This document shows, piece by piece, positions 1 to 6,885 of a stretch of DNA of 12,245 nucleotides. Both the position numbers and the translations under genes were made by a program. The DNA comes from CAZFAT01 sp964517075 (GTDB lineage Bacteria; Acidobacteriota; Vicinamibacteria; Vicinamibacterales; SCN-69-37): contig CAZFAT010000317.1 in the NCBI GenBank assembly GCA_964517075.1, positions 1-12,245 of the forward strand, read 5' to 3'. The notes under the pieces were generated by a model. That model had not been told where the DNA came from, ran no database searches, and was given only the letters and a program-made list of their open reading frames with translations. How positions within the stretch are numbered: the first letter of the stretch is position 1; each line of letters opens with the position of its first letter.

Positions 1-1222
1 ACAGGAGCGCCGACTTGCCGGCGCCCACCGCCCCGAGGAAGGCGACCCGCTCGCCCGGTTGGATGTCGAGCGTGATGCCCTGAAGGACGGGCGCTGCCGC
101 GCCTGGAAAGGCGAAATCCAGGCTCTGGAACGCGATGCGTCCCGGCGTCTTCGCGCCCCGGCCCTTACCCGCGAGCGCGGCAGGGACTCGTGGCGCAGGC
201 ACGTCGGCGACATCGCTCCGCTCGGCGAACACGCGCTGCAGCCGGGCGGTGCTCGTCGCCGATCGGCGGTAATAGCTGAGCGAAATGCCGACGGCGGCCA
301 TCGGCCAGACCATCTGCTGGATGTAGCGCTGGAAGGCCACGAAGACGCCGAGCGTCAAGACGGCGCCGCCGGCGGGCGGTTCGATCAGCAGGGTGCCGCC
401 GACGAACAGCAGACCGGTGAGCCCGATACTCATCGTGAACTCGAGCGTCGGCCCGAAAGCGGTCTGAACACGCGCCAGGCTGAGGCTCAATTGCCGGTAC
501 TCTTCGCCCAGCGCACGGAAGCGCTCGAGCTGCGCGCGTTCCGTCGCGAGACCCTTGACCACACGGATGCCGGCCAGCGTCTCCTGGGCGAGCGCCGAGA
601 GGCGGGCGAGGCAGTCCTGCACCCGCGCAAACCGCGCATGGATCTCCCGGTCGTTGCGCATGACGAGCCACGGGATGACCGGGAGGGGCAGGAGCGCGAG
701 CAGCGTCAGCGCCGGCGAGAGCTGGAACATCACAATCGGCACGACGAGGAAATAGAACAGCGCGTCGGCGAACAGCAGGACGCCGGCGCCGATCATCAGC
801 CGCACCGCCTCGACGTCGCTCGTGGCGAGTGACATGAGATCGCCGATCCGGCGTCGATCGAAGAAGCTCGCCGACAGACCCAGCAGATGGCCGGTGAACC
901 GGTTCCGGAGGTCGCGCGCGGCCAGCGTGCTGGTCCGGATGACGTGCATCCGCCACGCGTACCGGCCGACCGACTGCAGAACGGCGATGCCCAGGTAGCC
1001 CAGCGCGATCCAGAGGAGCGCGCTCGCCGGTCCGCCGGCGACGATGCGATCGACGGCGCGTTTGAGCAGCAGCGGGGGAATGACTTCGAGGCCGTCCACG
1101 ACGAGCAGTGCCAGGAGGCCGACGGTCATCAGCCGGCGGTACTGCCAGAAGTACTGGCGGAGGAACGCGCTCTCGTCGAGGATCCGCTGCCAGCGCGAGG
1201 GGCGGGGCTCGGGCGAGGTCAC
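1..1222 (-). CDS. ABC exporter, fused permease and ATP-binding protein (C-terminus cut off by window edge)
   Basis: This is the N-terminal 407 residues of an ABC exporter half-transporter in the inner membrane; the substrate is unknown. The reading frame is open from a GTG at 1222 to position 1, and the first in-frame stop upstream is a TAG at 1237-1235, so GTG is the earliest start. Residues about 30-310 form the transmembrane domain: hydrophobic helices follow LRQYFWQYRRLM, and the coupling-region motif ETLAGIRVVKGLATE is typical of type IV (MsbA/MdlA-like) exporters. The nucleotide-binding domain begins near residue 360, with Walker A GAVGAGKSALL at 397-407 (K403, S404; Ala where Thr is usual after the Ser). 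Walker B, the signature motif and the H-loop lie outside the window, so I cannot tell whether this is an active or degenerate ATPase half. It is divergent from the ABC gene starting at 1259, possibly its partner. The family call is firm; the substrate is not known. Confidence 0.93.
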   Translation of the reverse strand, partial: MTSPEPRPSRWQRILDESAFLRQYFWQYRRLMTVGLLALLVVDGLEVIPPLLLKRAVDRIVAGGPASALLWIALGYLGIAVLQSVGRYAWRMHVIRTSTLAARDLRNRFTGHLLGLSASFFDRRRIGDLMSLATSDVEAVRLMIGAGVLLFADALFYFLVVPIVMFQLSPALTLLALLPLPVIPWLVMRNDREIHARFARVQDCLARLSALAQETLAGIRVVKGLATERAQLERFRALGEEYRQLSLSLARVQTAFGPTLEFTMSIGLTGLLFVGGTLLIEPPAGGAVLTLGVFVAFQRYIQQMVWPMAAVGISLSYYRRSATSTARLQRVFAERSDVADVPAPRVPAALAGKGRGAKTPGRIAFQSLDFAFPGAAAPVLQGITLDIQPGERVAFLGAVGAGKSALL

Positions 1223-1258
1223 AAGCCCACCAGTCTAATCCTGTATTCTGGGACGAGC
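1223..1258. promoter_or_regulatory. 36-bp divergent promoter region between two ABC exporter genes
   Basis: The two divergent reading frames leave only 36 bp, so both promoters must overlap each other or the coding regions. On the plus strand, TGTATTCT at 1242-1249 contains a plausible -10 hexamer (TATTCT, 1244-1249) about 10 bp before the TTG start. The same octamer pattern TGTATYCT recurs at 8378-8385 before the cytochrome gene. On the minus strand, TAGACT (1237-1232) could be a -10 for the GTG at 1222. Both would give near-leaderless transcripts. No convincing -35 is visible for either, so this is a weak prediction. Confidence 0.35.
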
Positions 1259-3211
1259 TTGGCATCACACCGCAGCTTTGGCGGCCATCGGGCCGAACGC
1301 ACCCCCCGGCATCCGCGTCCCACGGGCGCGACATCCCCCGACGAGCCCAAGAAGAAGGTCCGCTGGTCGGCGGCCTGGCAGGAGGCGCGCTCCCTGATCT
1401 GGGCGCGCCGTGGCCGGCTCTCGTTCGGCCTGAGCCTCATGCTCCTCAACCGGCTGGCCGGCCTCGTGCTGCCCGCCTCGACCAAGTTTCTCGTCGATGG
1501 TGTGCTCGAGCCTGGCCAGGCGGGGGTGGCCGAGCTCGGGGCGCGCCTCGATTTGCTGACCACGTTCGCGTGGATCGTGGGCGCCGCGACGGTTGTGCAG
1601 GCCGTGACCTCGTTTGGTTTGTCGCAGGTCCTCGGCGTGGCGGCGCAGAAAGCCATCACCGACATGCGCCGGCGCGTCGAGGAGCACATCATGCGCCTGC
1701 CGGTGCGCTACTTCGACAGCACCCAGACGGGCGTCCTGATCTCGCGCGTGATGAACGACGCCGAGGGCATTCGCAACCTGGTCGGTACCGGGCTCGTCCA
1801 GCTCGTCGGTGGCGTGGTCACGGCCGTGTTCGCGCTCGGCGCCCTTCTGTATCTCAACTGGCATCTGACGCTCGTCACACTCCTCGTGTTGGGCACCTTC
1901 GGCGGGGCGATGAGCTACGCCTTCCGCACGCTGCGGCCTCTGTTTCGGGAGCGCGGGAGGATCATGGCCGAGGTGACCGGCCGGCTGAACCAGGCCCTCG
2001 GCGGAGTGCGCGTGGTCAAGACCTACACGGCCGAGCGGCGGGAAGATCTCGTCTTCACGAAGGGCGCGCACAAGCTGTTTCGCAACATCGCGAGGTCGAT
2101 GACCGGCGTGTCGGCGACCACGGCCTTCTCCTCGGTCGTCATCGGCGCCATTGGCATCGTGCTCATTCTCGTCGGCGGGCGCGCCGTGGTGAGTGGCACG
2201 ATGACGCTCGGCGATCTGTTCGCGTACATGGTCTTCACGGGGCTCATGGCGGCGCCCATCGTGCAGATTGCCTCCATCGGCACTCAGATCACCGAGGCCT
2301 TTGCCGGCCTCGATCGCATTCGCGAGATTCTGGACACCGCGCGCGAGGACGCCGACGATGCGAGCCGGACGCCGGTGGTCGATGTCCGGGGCGAGATCGT
2401 GTTCGAGGACGTCTGGTTCGAGTACCGGCCGGGCGTGCCGGTGCTCAAGGGCGTGTCGTTCCGGGCGGCGGCCGGTACGACCACTGCGCTCGTCGGGTCG
2501 TCGGGATCGGGCAAGAGCACGCTCATCAGCCTCGTGATGGCGTTCAACCGGCCCACGCAGGGCATCGTGCGCGTGGACGGGTGCGATCTCGGATCCCTGC
2601 GCCTGGCGGACTACCGGCGCCCTTTGGGCGTCGTGCTTCAGGACAACTTTCTGTTCGACGGCACGGTGGCCGAGAACATCCGCTACGGCACGCCGCACGC
2701 CAGCCGGGCCGACGTCGAGCGGGTCAGCCACATCGCGCACGCCGACGAGTTCATCAACACGTTCGAACAGGGATACGAGACCATCGTCGGCGAGCGTGGG
2801 GTGCGACTGTCAGGCGGGCAGCGGCAGCGCGTCGCCATCGCCCGCGCGATTCTCGCCGACCCGCGGGTGCTGCTGCTCGACGAAGCGACGTCCAGCCTCG
2901 ACAGCGAGAGTGAGGCGATGATTCAGGACGGCCTCCGGTCACTCCGCCAGGGGCGGACGACGTTCGTGATTGCCCATCGGTTGTCGACCATTCGGAGCGC
3001 GGACCAGATCCTGGTGCTCGAAGGGGGCGAGATCGTCGAGCGGGGCACGCACCACGAACTGCTTGCGCTCGGCGGCCGCTACCGGCAGCTCTACGACAAG
3101 CAGTACCACTTCGAGACGGACCGCTTCGTCAATCCCGGCGAGGACTTCACGCCAGCGCCGGAGTCGCAGGCCGTCGCGCCCGTACCCGCCTCGTCCACTC
3201 GTCGAGACTGA
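1259..3211 (+). CDS. ABC exporter, fused permease and ATP-binding protein (MsbA-like)
   Basis: This is a complete half-transporter of 650 residues, the normal size for a type IV ABC exporter (fused transmembrane and nucleotide-binding domains) in the inner membrane. Helices cluster at about residues 60-80, 100-125, 180-220 and 280-340. The ATPase domain has all key motifs: Walker A GSSGSGKST (413-421, K419), Q-loop Q461 in VVLQDNFLFDG, signature VRLSGGQRQR (515-524), Walker B VLLLDEATSSLD (D541, catalytic E542) and H-loop H573 in AHRLSTI. It should therefore hydrolyse ATP. MsbA-like proteins flip lipids or export lipophilic compounds; the substrate here is unknown. The start is uncertain: TTG at 1259 is the only in-frame start after the divergent gene that keeps the first helix, since the next ATG falls inside that helix. 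The open frame extends further upstream, but that part is the antisense of the neighbouring ABC gene. A short polar tail with a Pro/Ala stretch ends the protein. Confidence 0.92.
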   Translation: MASHRSFGGHRAERTPRHPRPTGATSPDEPKKKVRWSAAWQEARSLIWARRGRLSFGLSLMLLNRLAGLVLPASTKFLVDGVLEPGQAGVAELGARLDLLTTFAWIVGAATVVQAVTSFGLSQVLGVAAQKAITDMRRRVEEHIMRLPVRYFDSTQTGVLISRVMNDAEGIRNLVGTGLVQLVGGVVTAVFALGALLYLNWHLTLVTLLVLGTFGGAMSYAFRTLRPLFRERGRIMAEVTGRLNQALGGVRVVKTYTAERREDLVFTKGAHKLFRNIARSMTGVSATTAFSSVVIGAIGIVLILVGGRAVVSGTMTLGDLFAYMVFTGLMAAPIVQIASIGTQITEAFAGLDRIREILDTAREDADDASRTPVVDVRGEIVFEDVWFEYRPGVPVLKGVSFRAAAGTTTALVGSSGSGKSTLISLVMAFNRPTQGIVRVDGCDLGSLRLADYRRPLGVVLQDNFLFDGTVAENIRYGTPHASRADVERVSHIAHADEFINTFEQGYETIVGERGVRLSGGQRQRVAIARAILADPRVLLLDEATSSLDSESEAMIQDGLRSLRQGRTTFVIAHRLSTIRSADQILVLEGGEIVERGTHHELLALGGRYRQLYDKQYHFETDRFVNPGEDFTPAPESQAVAPVPASSTRRD

Positions 3212-3216
3212 GACGT

Positions 3217-3297
3217 GCTGAAGGGCGTGAAGGACCCGACGACGGCCGCGCCATTGGGACCAAGAGCTTCAAGGTGAAGGGCTGAAGGGCGTGAAGG
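3217..3297. repeat. 17-bp direct repeat pair in the convergent intergenic gap
   Basis: GCTGAAGGGCGTGAAGG occurs perfectly at 3217-3233 and again at 3281-3297, a period of 64 bp. Just before the second copy, AAGGTGAAGGG (3271-3281) is a related partial unit, so the gap is built from GAAGG-type words. It fills most of the 87 bp between the convergent stops of the ABC exporter and the MutS-like gene. CTTCA-AGG-TGAAG (3268-3280) can form a short 5-bp stem, but no T-run follows, so it is not a convincing terminator. Confidence 0.8.
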
Positions 3298-3298
3298 C

Positions 3299-5164
3299 TC
3301 ACACGTCCAACCCCACCGACCGCATCAATGCGAGCGCGTTGCTCTTCTGCACGACGCCTGGCCGCATCCGGTAGTCGAAGCGCATCCGGCCGTCCTCGAG
3401 CACGTCCTGGAAGTGCACGTTGGCGCCGCGCGCGCCCAGTGCGTCGGCCACGTGCGCGAGCGCCAGGTCGTGGGTGGTGACCAATCCGATGGCGCCGCGC
3501 TCGACCAGACCCCGGACGATCGCCTCGGCGCCAATGCGGCGGTCGTGCGAGTTGGTGCCGTGGAGGAGCTCGTCGATCAGGAAGAGGACTGGCGGCGCCT
3601 CGCCCGCGCGGCGCATGATCAGCCCGAGCCGCGTGATTTCGGCGTAGAACCGCGACACGCCGGCCTGCAGCGAGTCCTCGATGCGGATCGACGTGCCGAG
3701 CTGGAGCGACGTCAGCCGCAGGCGTCGCGCCCGCACCGGCGCCCCCGCCTGCGCCAGCACGGCGTTGACGCCGATCGTACGCAAGAGCGTGCTCTTGCCC
3801 GACATGTTCGAGCCGCTCACGACGAGCACGCGCAGCTCGCCGGCCAGGCGGACATCGTTGCGGACCGTGACGGCGTCGGAGAGGAGGGGATGGCCCAGTC
3901 CTTCCCCGTCGAAACAGGGCGTTCCAGCACTCAGCTCGGGAAACACGTCGTCCGGATGCTCGTAGTGGTAGCCGGCCAGCGACGACAGCGCCTCCATCTC
4001 CCCCACAGCGACCAGCCAGCGTCGCACTGCCGGCCCCGAGGCGCGGCGCCAGCGTTCGATGGCGTAGACGAGGTGCAGATCCCACAGCAGCAGCGGGCCG
4101 ACCACGCGGAGGAGGAGGTGGTCGCGTGAATCCACGAGGCTCATCAGCGCGTTCAGGCGCGCGATGCGGCGCGAGGGCGGCTGGCCCTCGACGTCGAGCT
4201 CGCCTCGCAGCGCGGCCAGACGCTCCGTGGCAAAACGCTCCGCTTCGAGCCGCCCGAGCACGCCCACCAGCAGCCCGAGGTCATGAGCCGCCTCGCCGAC
4301 GTCGCGCAAGATCGCGGCGGTCCGCGCGCGGAAACGCCAGACGACCGCCCCGCAGATGGCGAACATTGTCAGGACATAGGCGCGTAGCAACCCCAACGTG
4401 TCTGTGCTGAGTTGGAGCAGGCCGAACCACGCCGCGAGCAGGGCGAGCAAGCCGAGCGCGGCGAGCGCTCCAGCCGCGGAGAGCGGCCAGGCCCACGCGG
4501 GAACCTGGGGCGACTCGAGCCGGGCCGGTCGTTCGCCCCAGCCGGCGAGGGCCTCCGCGTGCACGCCCGTGCGGGCGTCCTCGCCCAGGACCGCGAGGTC
4601 TTCACGCAGGTCGGTGCGGGGAGCGAGCTCCCGCACCGCCTCCTGGCGCGCCTGCACGGCCGGCGGCGGCGCCGGTTCCTTCAGCCAGGTCGCCAGGGTG
4701 TCCTCGCCGATTCGGGTGCGCGCAGCGCTCAGCAGTTCGAAGAGCGACGCGTCGCCGAACAGATCGAGGTCGCGCGCATAGAGGTGCGCGCCGTCGAGGA
4801 ACCGGTCGCCGGTCTCGCCGCCCGTGCCTGTCCACCGACCGTCCAGCCGCGCCAGCGCGCGCTCGTAGAATGCCACGGCCCGGCCGAGCCGCGCGCGCGT
4901 GTGCACGGCGCGCTCGAGCCGTCCGCCTGCCCAGAAGAATGCCGCCGTGGGCGCGAGCAGCCACCACCCCGAGAACAGTCCGCGTCCGAAGGCGGCGTAC
5001 GCCGCCGCGAGGCTGACCGCCAGGGCGGCGACGCGCAGGTTCCCGAACGCTACGTGCCGACGGATGGCCGCGGCCAGCGACGTACGCCGCGATTCGAGAC
5101 GGCGAGTGTAGGTCTCTCGCGGATCGTCGCGACTGGACGCAGAGAGATCGTCGGACGGCGTCAA
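3299..5164 (-). CDS. Membrane-anchored MutS-family ATPase (MutS core and domain V)
   Basis: A 621-residue protein whose C-terminal third is a MutS-type ABC ATPase: Walker A GSNMSGKSTLL (451-461, K457), then IEDSLQAGVSRFYAEI, Walker B VLFLIDELLHGTNSHDRR (D531, E532) and the switch VTTHDLAL. The segment around 150-190 (TLATWLKEP, then RQEAVREL) matches the MutS core (lever) domain. The mismatch-recognition domain I is absent, so ordinary mismatch repair is unlikely. Unlike MutS1/2, it has two hydrophobic pairs, about residues 43-80 and 226-277, predicted to span the membrane and place the ATPase in the cytoplasm. Such proteins are usually annotated only as DNA mismatch repair MutS homologues; their function is not established. 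The start is TTG at 5164, supported by AGGA at 5175-5172 seven bases upstream. It stands alone, convergent with the ABC exporter. Confidence 0.88.
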   Translation of the reverse strand: MTPSDDLSASSRDDPRETYTRRLESRRTSLAAAIRRHVAFGNLRVAALAVSLAAAYAAFGRGLFSGWWLLAPTAAFFWAGGRLERAVHTRARLGRAVAFYERALARLDGRWTGTGGETGDRFLDGAHLYARDLDLFGDASLFELLSAARTRIGEDTLATWLKEPAPPPAVQARQEAVRELAPRTDLREDLAVLGEDARTGVHAEALAGWGERPARLESPQVPAWAWPLSAAGALAALGLLALLAAWFGLLQLSTDTLGLLRAYVLTMFAICGAVVWRFRARTAAILRDVGEAAHDLGLLVGVLGRLEAERFATERLAALRGELDVEGQPPSRRIARLNALMSLVDSRDHLLLRVVGPLLLWDLHLVYAIERWRRASGPAVRRWLVAVGEMEALSSLAGYHYEHPDDVFPELSAGTPCFDGEGLGHPLLSDAVTVRNDVRLAGELRVLVVSGSNMSGKSTLLRTIGVNAVLAQAGAPVRARRLRLTSLQLGTSIRIEDSLQAGVSRFYAEITRLGLIMRRAGEAPPVLFLIDELLHGTNSHDRRIGAEAIVRGLVERGAIGLVTTHDLALAHVADALGARGANVHFQDVLEDGRMRFDYRMRPGVVQKSNALALMRSVGLDV

Positions 5165-5175
5165 GAACTTTTCCT
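5165..5175 (-). promoter_or_regulatory. Ribosome binding site supporting the TTG start of the MutS-like gene
   Basis: Reading the minus strand, AGGAAAAGTTC directly precedes the TTG at 5164. The AGGA core (5175-5172) is seven bases from the start codon. No ATG or GTG in a comparable position competes with it, so it decides in favour of the TTG start. Confidence 0.65.
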
Positions 5176-5200
5176 AACGCGGCTCGACAGCAGCAGCGGC

Positions 5201-5310
5201 CTATGGCGTGGCGCGGGCCGGATCGACCGGTTCGTACGCCACGCCTCCCTTCAGCGTGCGGAAGATCCGCGTCACAATAGCCATACCACGAGGCACAACC
5301 GCGCAGGTGT
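5201..5310 (-). pseudogene. Possible C-terminal relic of a protein gene, perhaps a transposase
   Basis: On the minus strand the frame ending at a TAG (5203-5201) contains GMAIVTRIFRTLKGG followed by VAYEPVDPARATP. This stretch has protein-like character: a hydrophobic/basic helix, then Y-x-P. In general style it recalls the tail of IS110-type transposases (A-V-V ... M-A ... L-K ... Y). Upstream, no coherent coding sequence continues in any frame, and there is no complete element or clear terminal repeat. Read as coding it could only be a remnant; it may equally be chance. The resemblance is from memory and was not tested by a search. Confidence 0.2.
5205..5245. repeat. Inverted repeat, 9-bp perfect arms with inner CCGG pair
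   Basis: GGCGTGGCG (5205-5213) pairs perfectly with CGCCACGCC (5237-5245) across 23 bases. Inside the loop, CCGG-ATCGA-CCGG could extend the hairpin. It sits about 40 bp upstream of the MutS-like gene's start and overlaps the end of the possible relic frame. There is no T-tract, so a simple intrinsic terminator is unlikely; a protein-binding site or the scar of a lost element is possible. Confidence 0.6.
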
Positions 5311-5649
5311 CATGCAGCCTCCAGTTCCCGGCGTTGACTGAGCGACCCGTTCTCAAGAGAGGCCGAAGCGTACTCTGCAAGTGCAATGACTGCAAAGGAT
5401 TGCCGACTCTTGGACAGCGACGCGGGACGTGACGAATCACGGCTGCGTCTAGCGGGACGGTTCTACAGCGGACGTCGGGCCACCAGCCGGGCGCCGTTTC
5501 GGGACTCAACAGCCGTGGTGCTTCCCAGGTCCGGGATGACGAGTCCGGTTCACGCAGACACCTGAAGAAACCTCCCGTCGGAATCACCCTCCGGACGTAC
5601 ACTGCCTGCGCGTGGGAGTCCGTGGTGGCCTGCCTCACTAACTCGTGCT

Positions 5650-5654
5650 GAGGG
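5650..5654 (+). promoter_or_regulatory. Ribosome binding site for the Ycf48-like gene
   Basis: GAGGG lies five bases before the ATG at 5660. This favours ATG 5660 over the in-frame GTG at 5645, and the resulting protein begins directly with a normal signal peptide. Confidence 0.6.
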
Positions 5655-5659
5655 TCGCA

Positions 5660-6760
5660 ATGAAGATCAAGGCAACGATAGCGTGTTCTGTCCTCGCGGT
5701 CCTGACCGCGACGGCGCAAGTCCCCGCACCGAAACCGCCGGTCAAACCGGCCGGAGCGGCTGCTGCAGCGAAGTTCAAGGCAATCTGGGAGCCGGTTCCG
5801 TTCGACAAGGACATCAACCTGAATGCGGTTGCGTGCGTCGGGCCGGAGACGTGCTGGGCCGTCGGCGACAAGTCGACCATCCTCTTCACGACCGACGGCG
5901 GGACCAAATGGCAGGTCCAGCTTGGTGGCGACCCGGAGGCCACCGACGCCAACCTGTCCAAGGTGTTCTTCCTGGACGCGAAGAACGGCTGGGCGATGAC
6001 AACGAGCGGCAAGATCCTGGGCACCAGGGATGGCAGCACGTGGGCCGAGCTGTCCACCGTCAGTGGCACGTCGTATGGCCTGTGGTTTCTGAACCCGCAA
6101 ACCGGGGTGGAATTTGAGAATTCCCCCCAGGCGACGCAGCGGCGCAGCAACGACGGCGGCAAGAGCTGGACGCCGGAGATCCGCTGCAGCGTGAACGGCA
6201 ACGTCGGCGGACTGCCGCGAAAACTGCCGTGCCTCTTGCACGCGGCACACTTTCTCTCACCAACCGTGGGGTACGCGGGCGGAGGAGCCACCGTTGCGAT
6301 GGCCACGTATGTGGCCACGTTCGCCAGGACGACCGACGGGGCACAGACATGGACGACGTCGGTGATTCCGGAAACCAAATGGGGGATCACCGCCGTCAGG
6401 TTCTGGACCGAGACAGACGGAATCGTTGTGCTGGCCAGGGGCGAGGCGCTCTATTGGACCGGCGATGGAGGCACGACCTGGACCAGGTCCGTCACGCAGC
6501 GCCTGTGGCCCGCGGTCCACGGCGTCGGCGACGGCAAGATCATCGTCGCAATTGGCGAAAGCGGCGGCATCGGCTATTCCTTCAACGGAGGACGCACCTT
6601 TACCTCCAGGCCCTTCGCCCTGCCGGCGCGCGCCCAGGCGGTGACGTTTCCCGATGCGCAGCACGGATACCTGGTCGGGCAGCACGCGATGGTGTATCGC
6701 TACCGGATCGTGCCGATCGACTACACGCGTCAGGGGATGATTGCGGCGATGTCGCCGTAA
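5660..6760 (+). CDS. Secreted Ycf48/HCF136-like beta-propeller protein
   Basis: A 366-residue protein. It starts with a short signal peptide (MKIKATIACSVLAVLTATAQ, residues 1-20) and a Pro/Ala-rich linker (21-38), so it is exported to the periplasm or beyond. The rest is one beta-propeller built from Asp-box (BNR-type) repeats: FTTDGGTKW (76-84), GTRDGSTW (121-128), RSNDGGKSW (162-170), RTTDGAQTW (223-231), WTGDGGTTW (266-274) and YSFNGGRTF (306-314). Openers such as CWAVGD and GWAMTTSGKIL are typical of the Ycf48-like family. C59/C65 and C176/C191 could form disulfides. In plants and cyanobacteria this family helps assemble photosystem II; nothing here suggests photosynthesis, and in other bacteria the function is unknown. 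The gene stands alone on the plus strand, with lower GC (36 of 60 at 6361-6420) than its neighbours, a possible sign of transfer. Confidence 0.85.
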   Translation: MKIKATIACSVLAVLTATAQVPAPKPPVKPAGAAAAAKFKAIWEPVPFDKDINLNAVACVGPETCWAVGDKSTILFTTDGGTKWQVQLGGDPEATDANLSKVFFLDAKNGWAMTTSGKILGTRDGSTWAELSTVSGTSYGLWFLNPQTGVEFENSPQATQRRSNDGGKSWTPEIRCSVNGNVGGLPRKLPCLLHAAHFLSPTVGYAGGGATVAMATYVATFARTTDGAQTWTTSVIPETKWGITAVRFWTETDGIVVLARGEALYWTGDGGTTWTRSVTQRLWPAVHGVGDGKIIVAIGESGGIGYSFNGGRTFTSRPFALPARAQAVTFPDAQHGYLVGQHAMVYRYRIVPIDYTRQGMIAAMSP

Positions 6761-6885
6761 CCAGTGTCACGGCCAACCCAGACGCGCTCGATTCGTGCGG
6801 AGGCCCTCATGAGACCGCTGCTGGCAGCCAGGCTCGTCGCTCCCTTCCCGTCACCGCCCGCCGAGGCGCGTCACCCGCTGACCCA

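Larger units (their letters stand above)
5176..5644. other. Low-GC intergenic region without a convincing gene
   Basis: About 470 bp separate the MutS-like gene from the Ycf48-like gene. A hand count gives 32 of 60 G+C at 5341-5400, against 45 of 60 at both 2461-2520 and 9181-9240, so composition drops sharply here. Frames on both strands are broken or have no recognisable protein character. The longest minus-strand frame (to 5201) is continuous with the antisense of the next gene. Visible contents are an inverted repeat (5205-5245), a possible short relic coding tail (5201-5310) and a weak -10-like TACACT at 5598-5603 that could serve the downstream gene. Confidence 0.6.

Noticed and set aside
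59..832. A 257-codon plus-strand frame
   Set aside because: It is antisense to the ABC exporter and has the Arg/Glu-rich composition of a high-GC shadow frame.
887..1258. Upstream extension of the second ABC exporter to an ATG at 887
   Set aside because: The extra 124 residues are the antisense of the divergent ABC gene and are charged low-complexity sequence; no exporter has such an N-terminus.
165..1334. A 389-codon open frame on the minus strand over the first ABC gene
   Set aside because: It is one base out of the frame that encodes the helices and Walker A of the ABC exporter, and its translation is Arg/Ala/Pro-rich with no family features.
1265..2740. A 491-codon minus-strand frame opposite the second ABC exporter
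   Set aside because: Its translation is His/Arg/Glu-rich without motifs, while the opposite strand has a complete set of ABC motifs.
5386..5565. A 59-residue plus-strand frame in the gene-free stretch
   Set aside because: No ribosome binding site, no recognisable motif and Arg/Ser-rich composition; not supportable as a gene.
5201..6250. A 349-codon minus-strand frame opposite the Ycf48-like gene
   Set aside because: The upper two-thirds is antisense of a convincing propeller gene. Only its last ~35 codons look protein-like, and these are reported separately as a possible relic.
6761..6885. Terminator between the convergent Ycf48-like and PQQ-propeller genes
   Set aside because: Only a trivial CTGGC-A-GCCAG palindrome and a repeated CGTCACC word are present, with no stable stem followed by a T-run.
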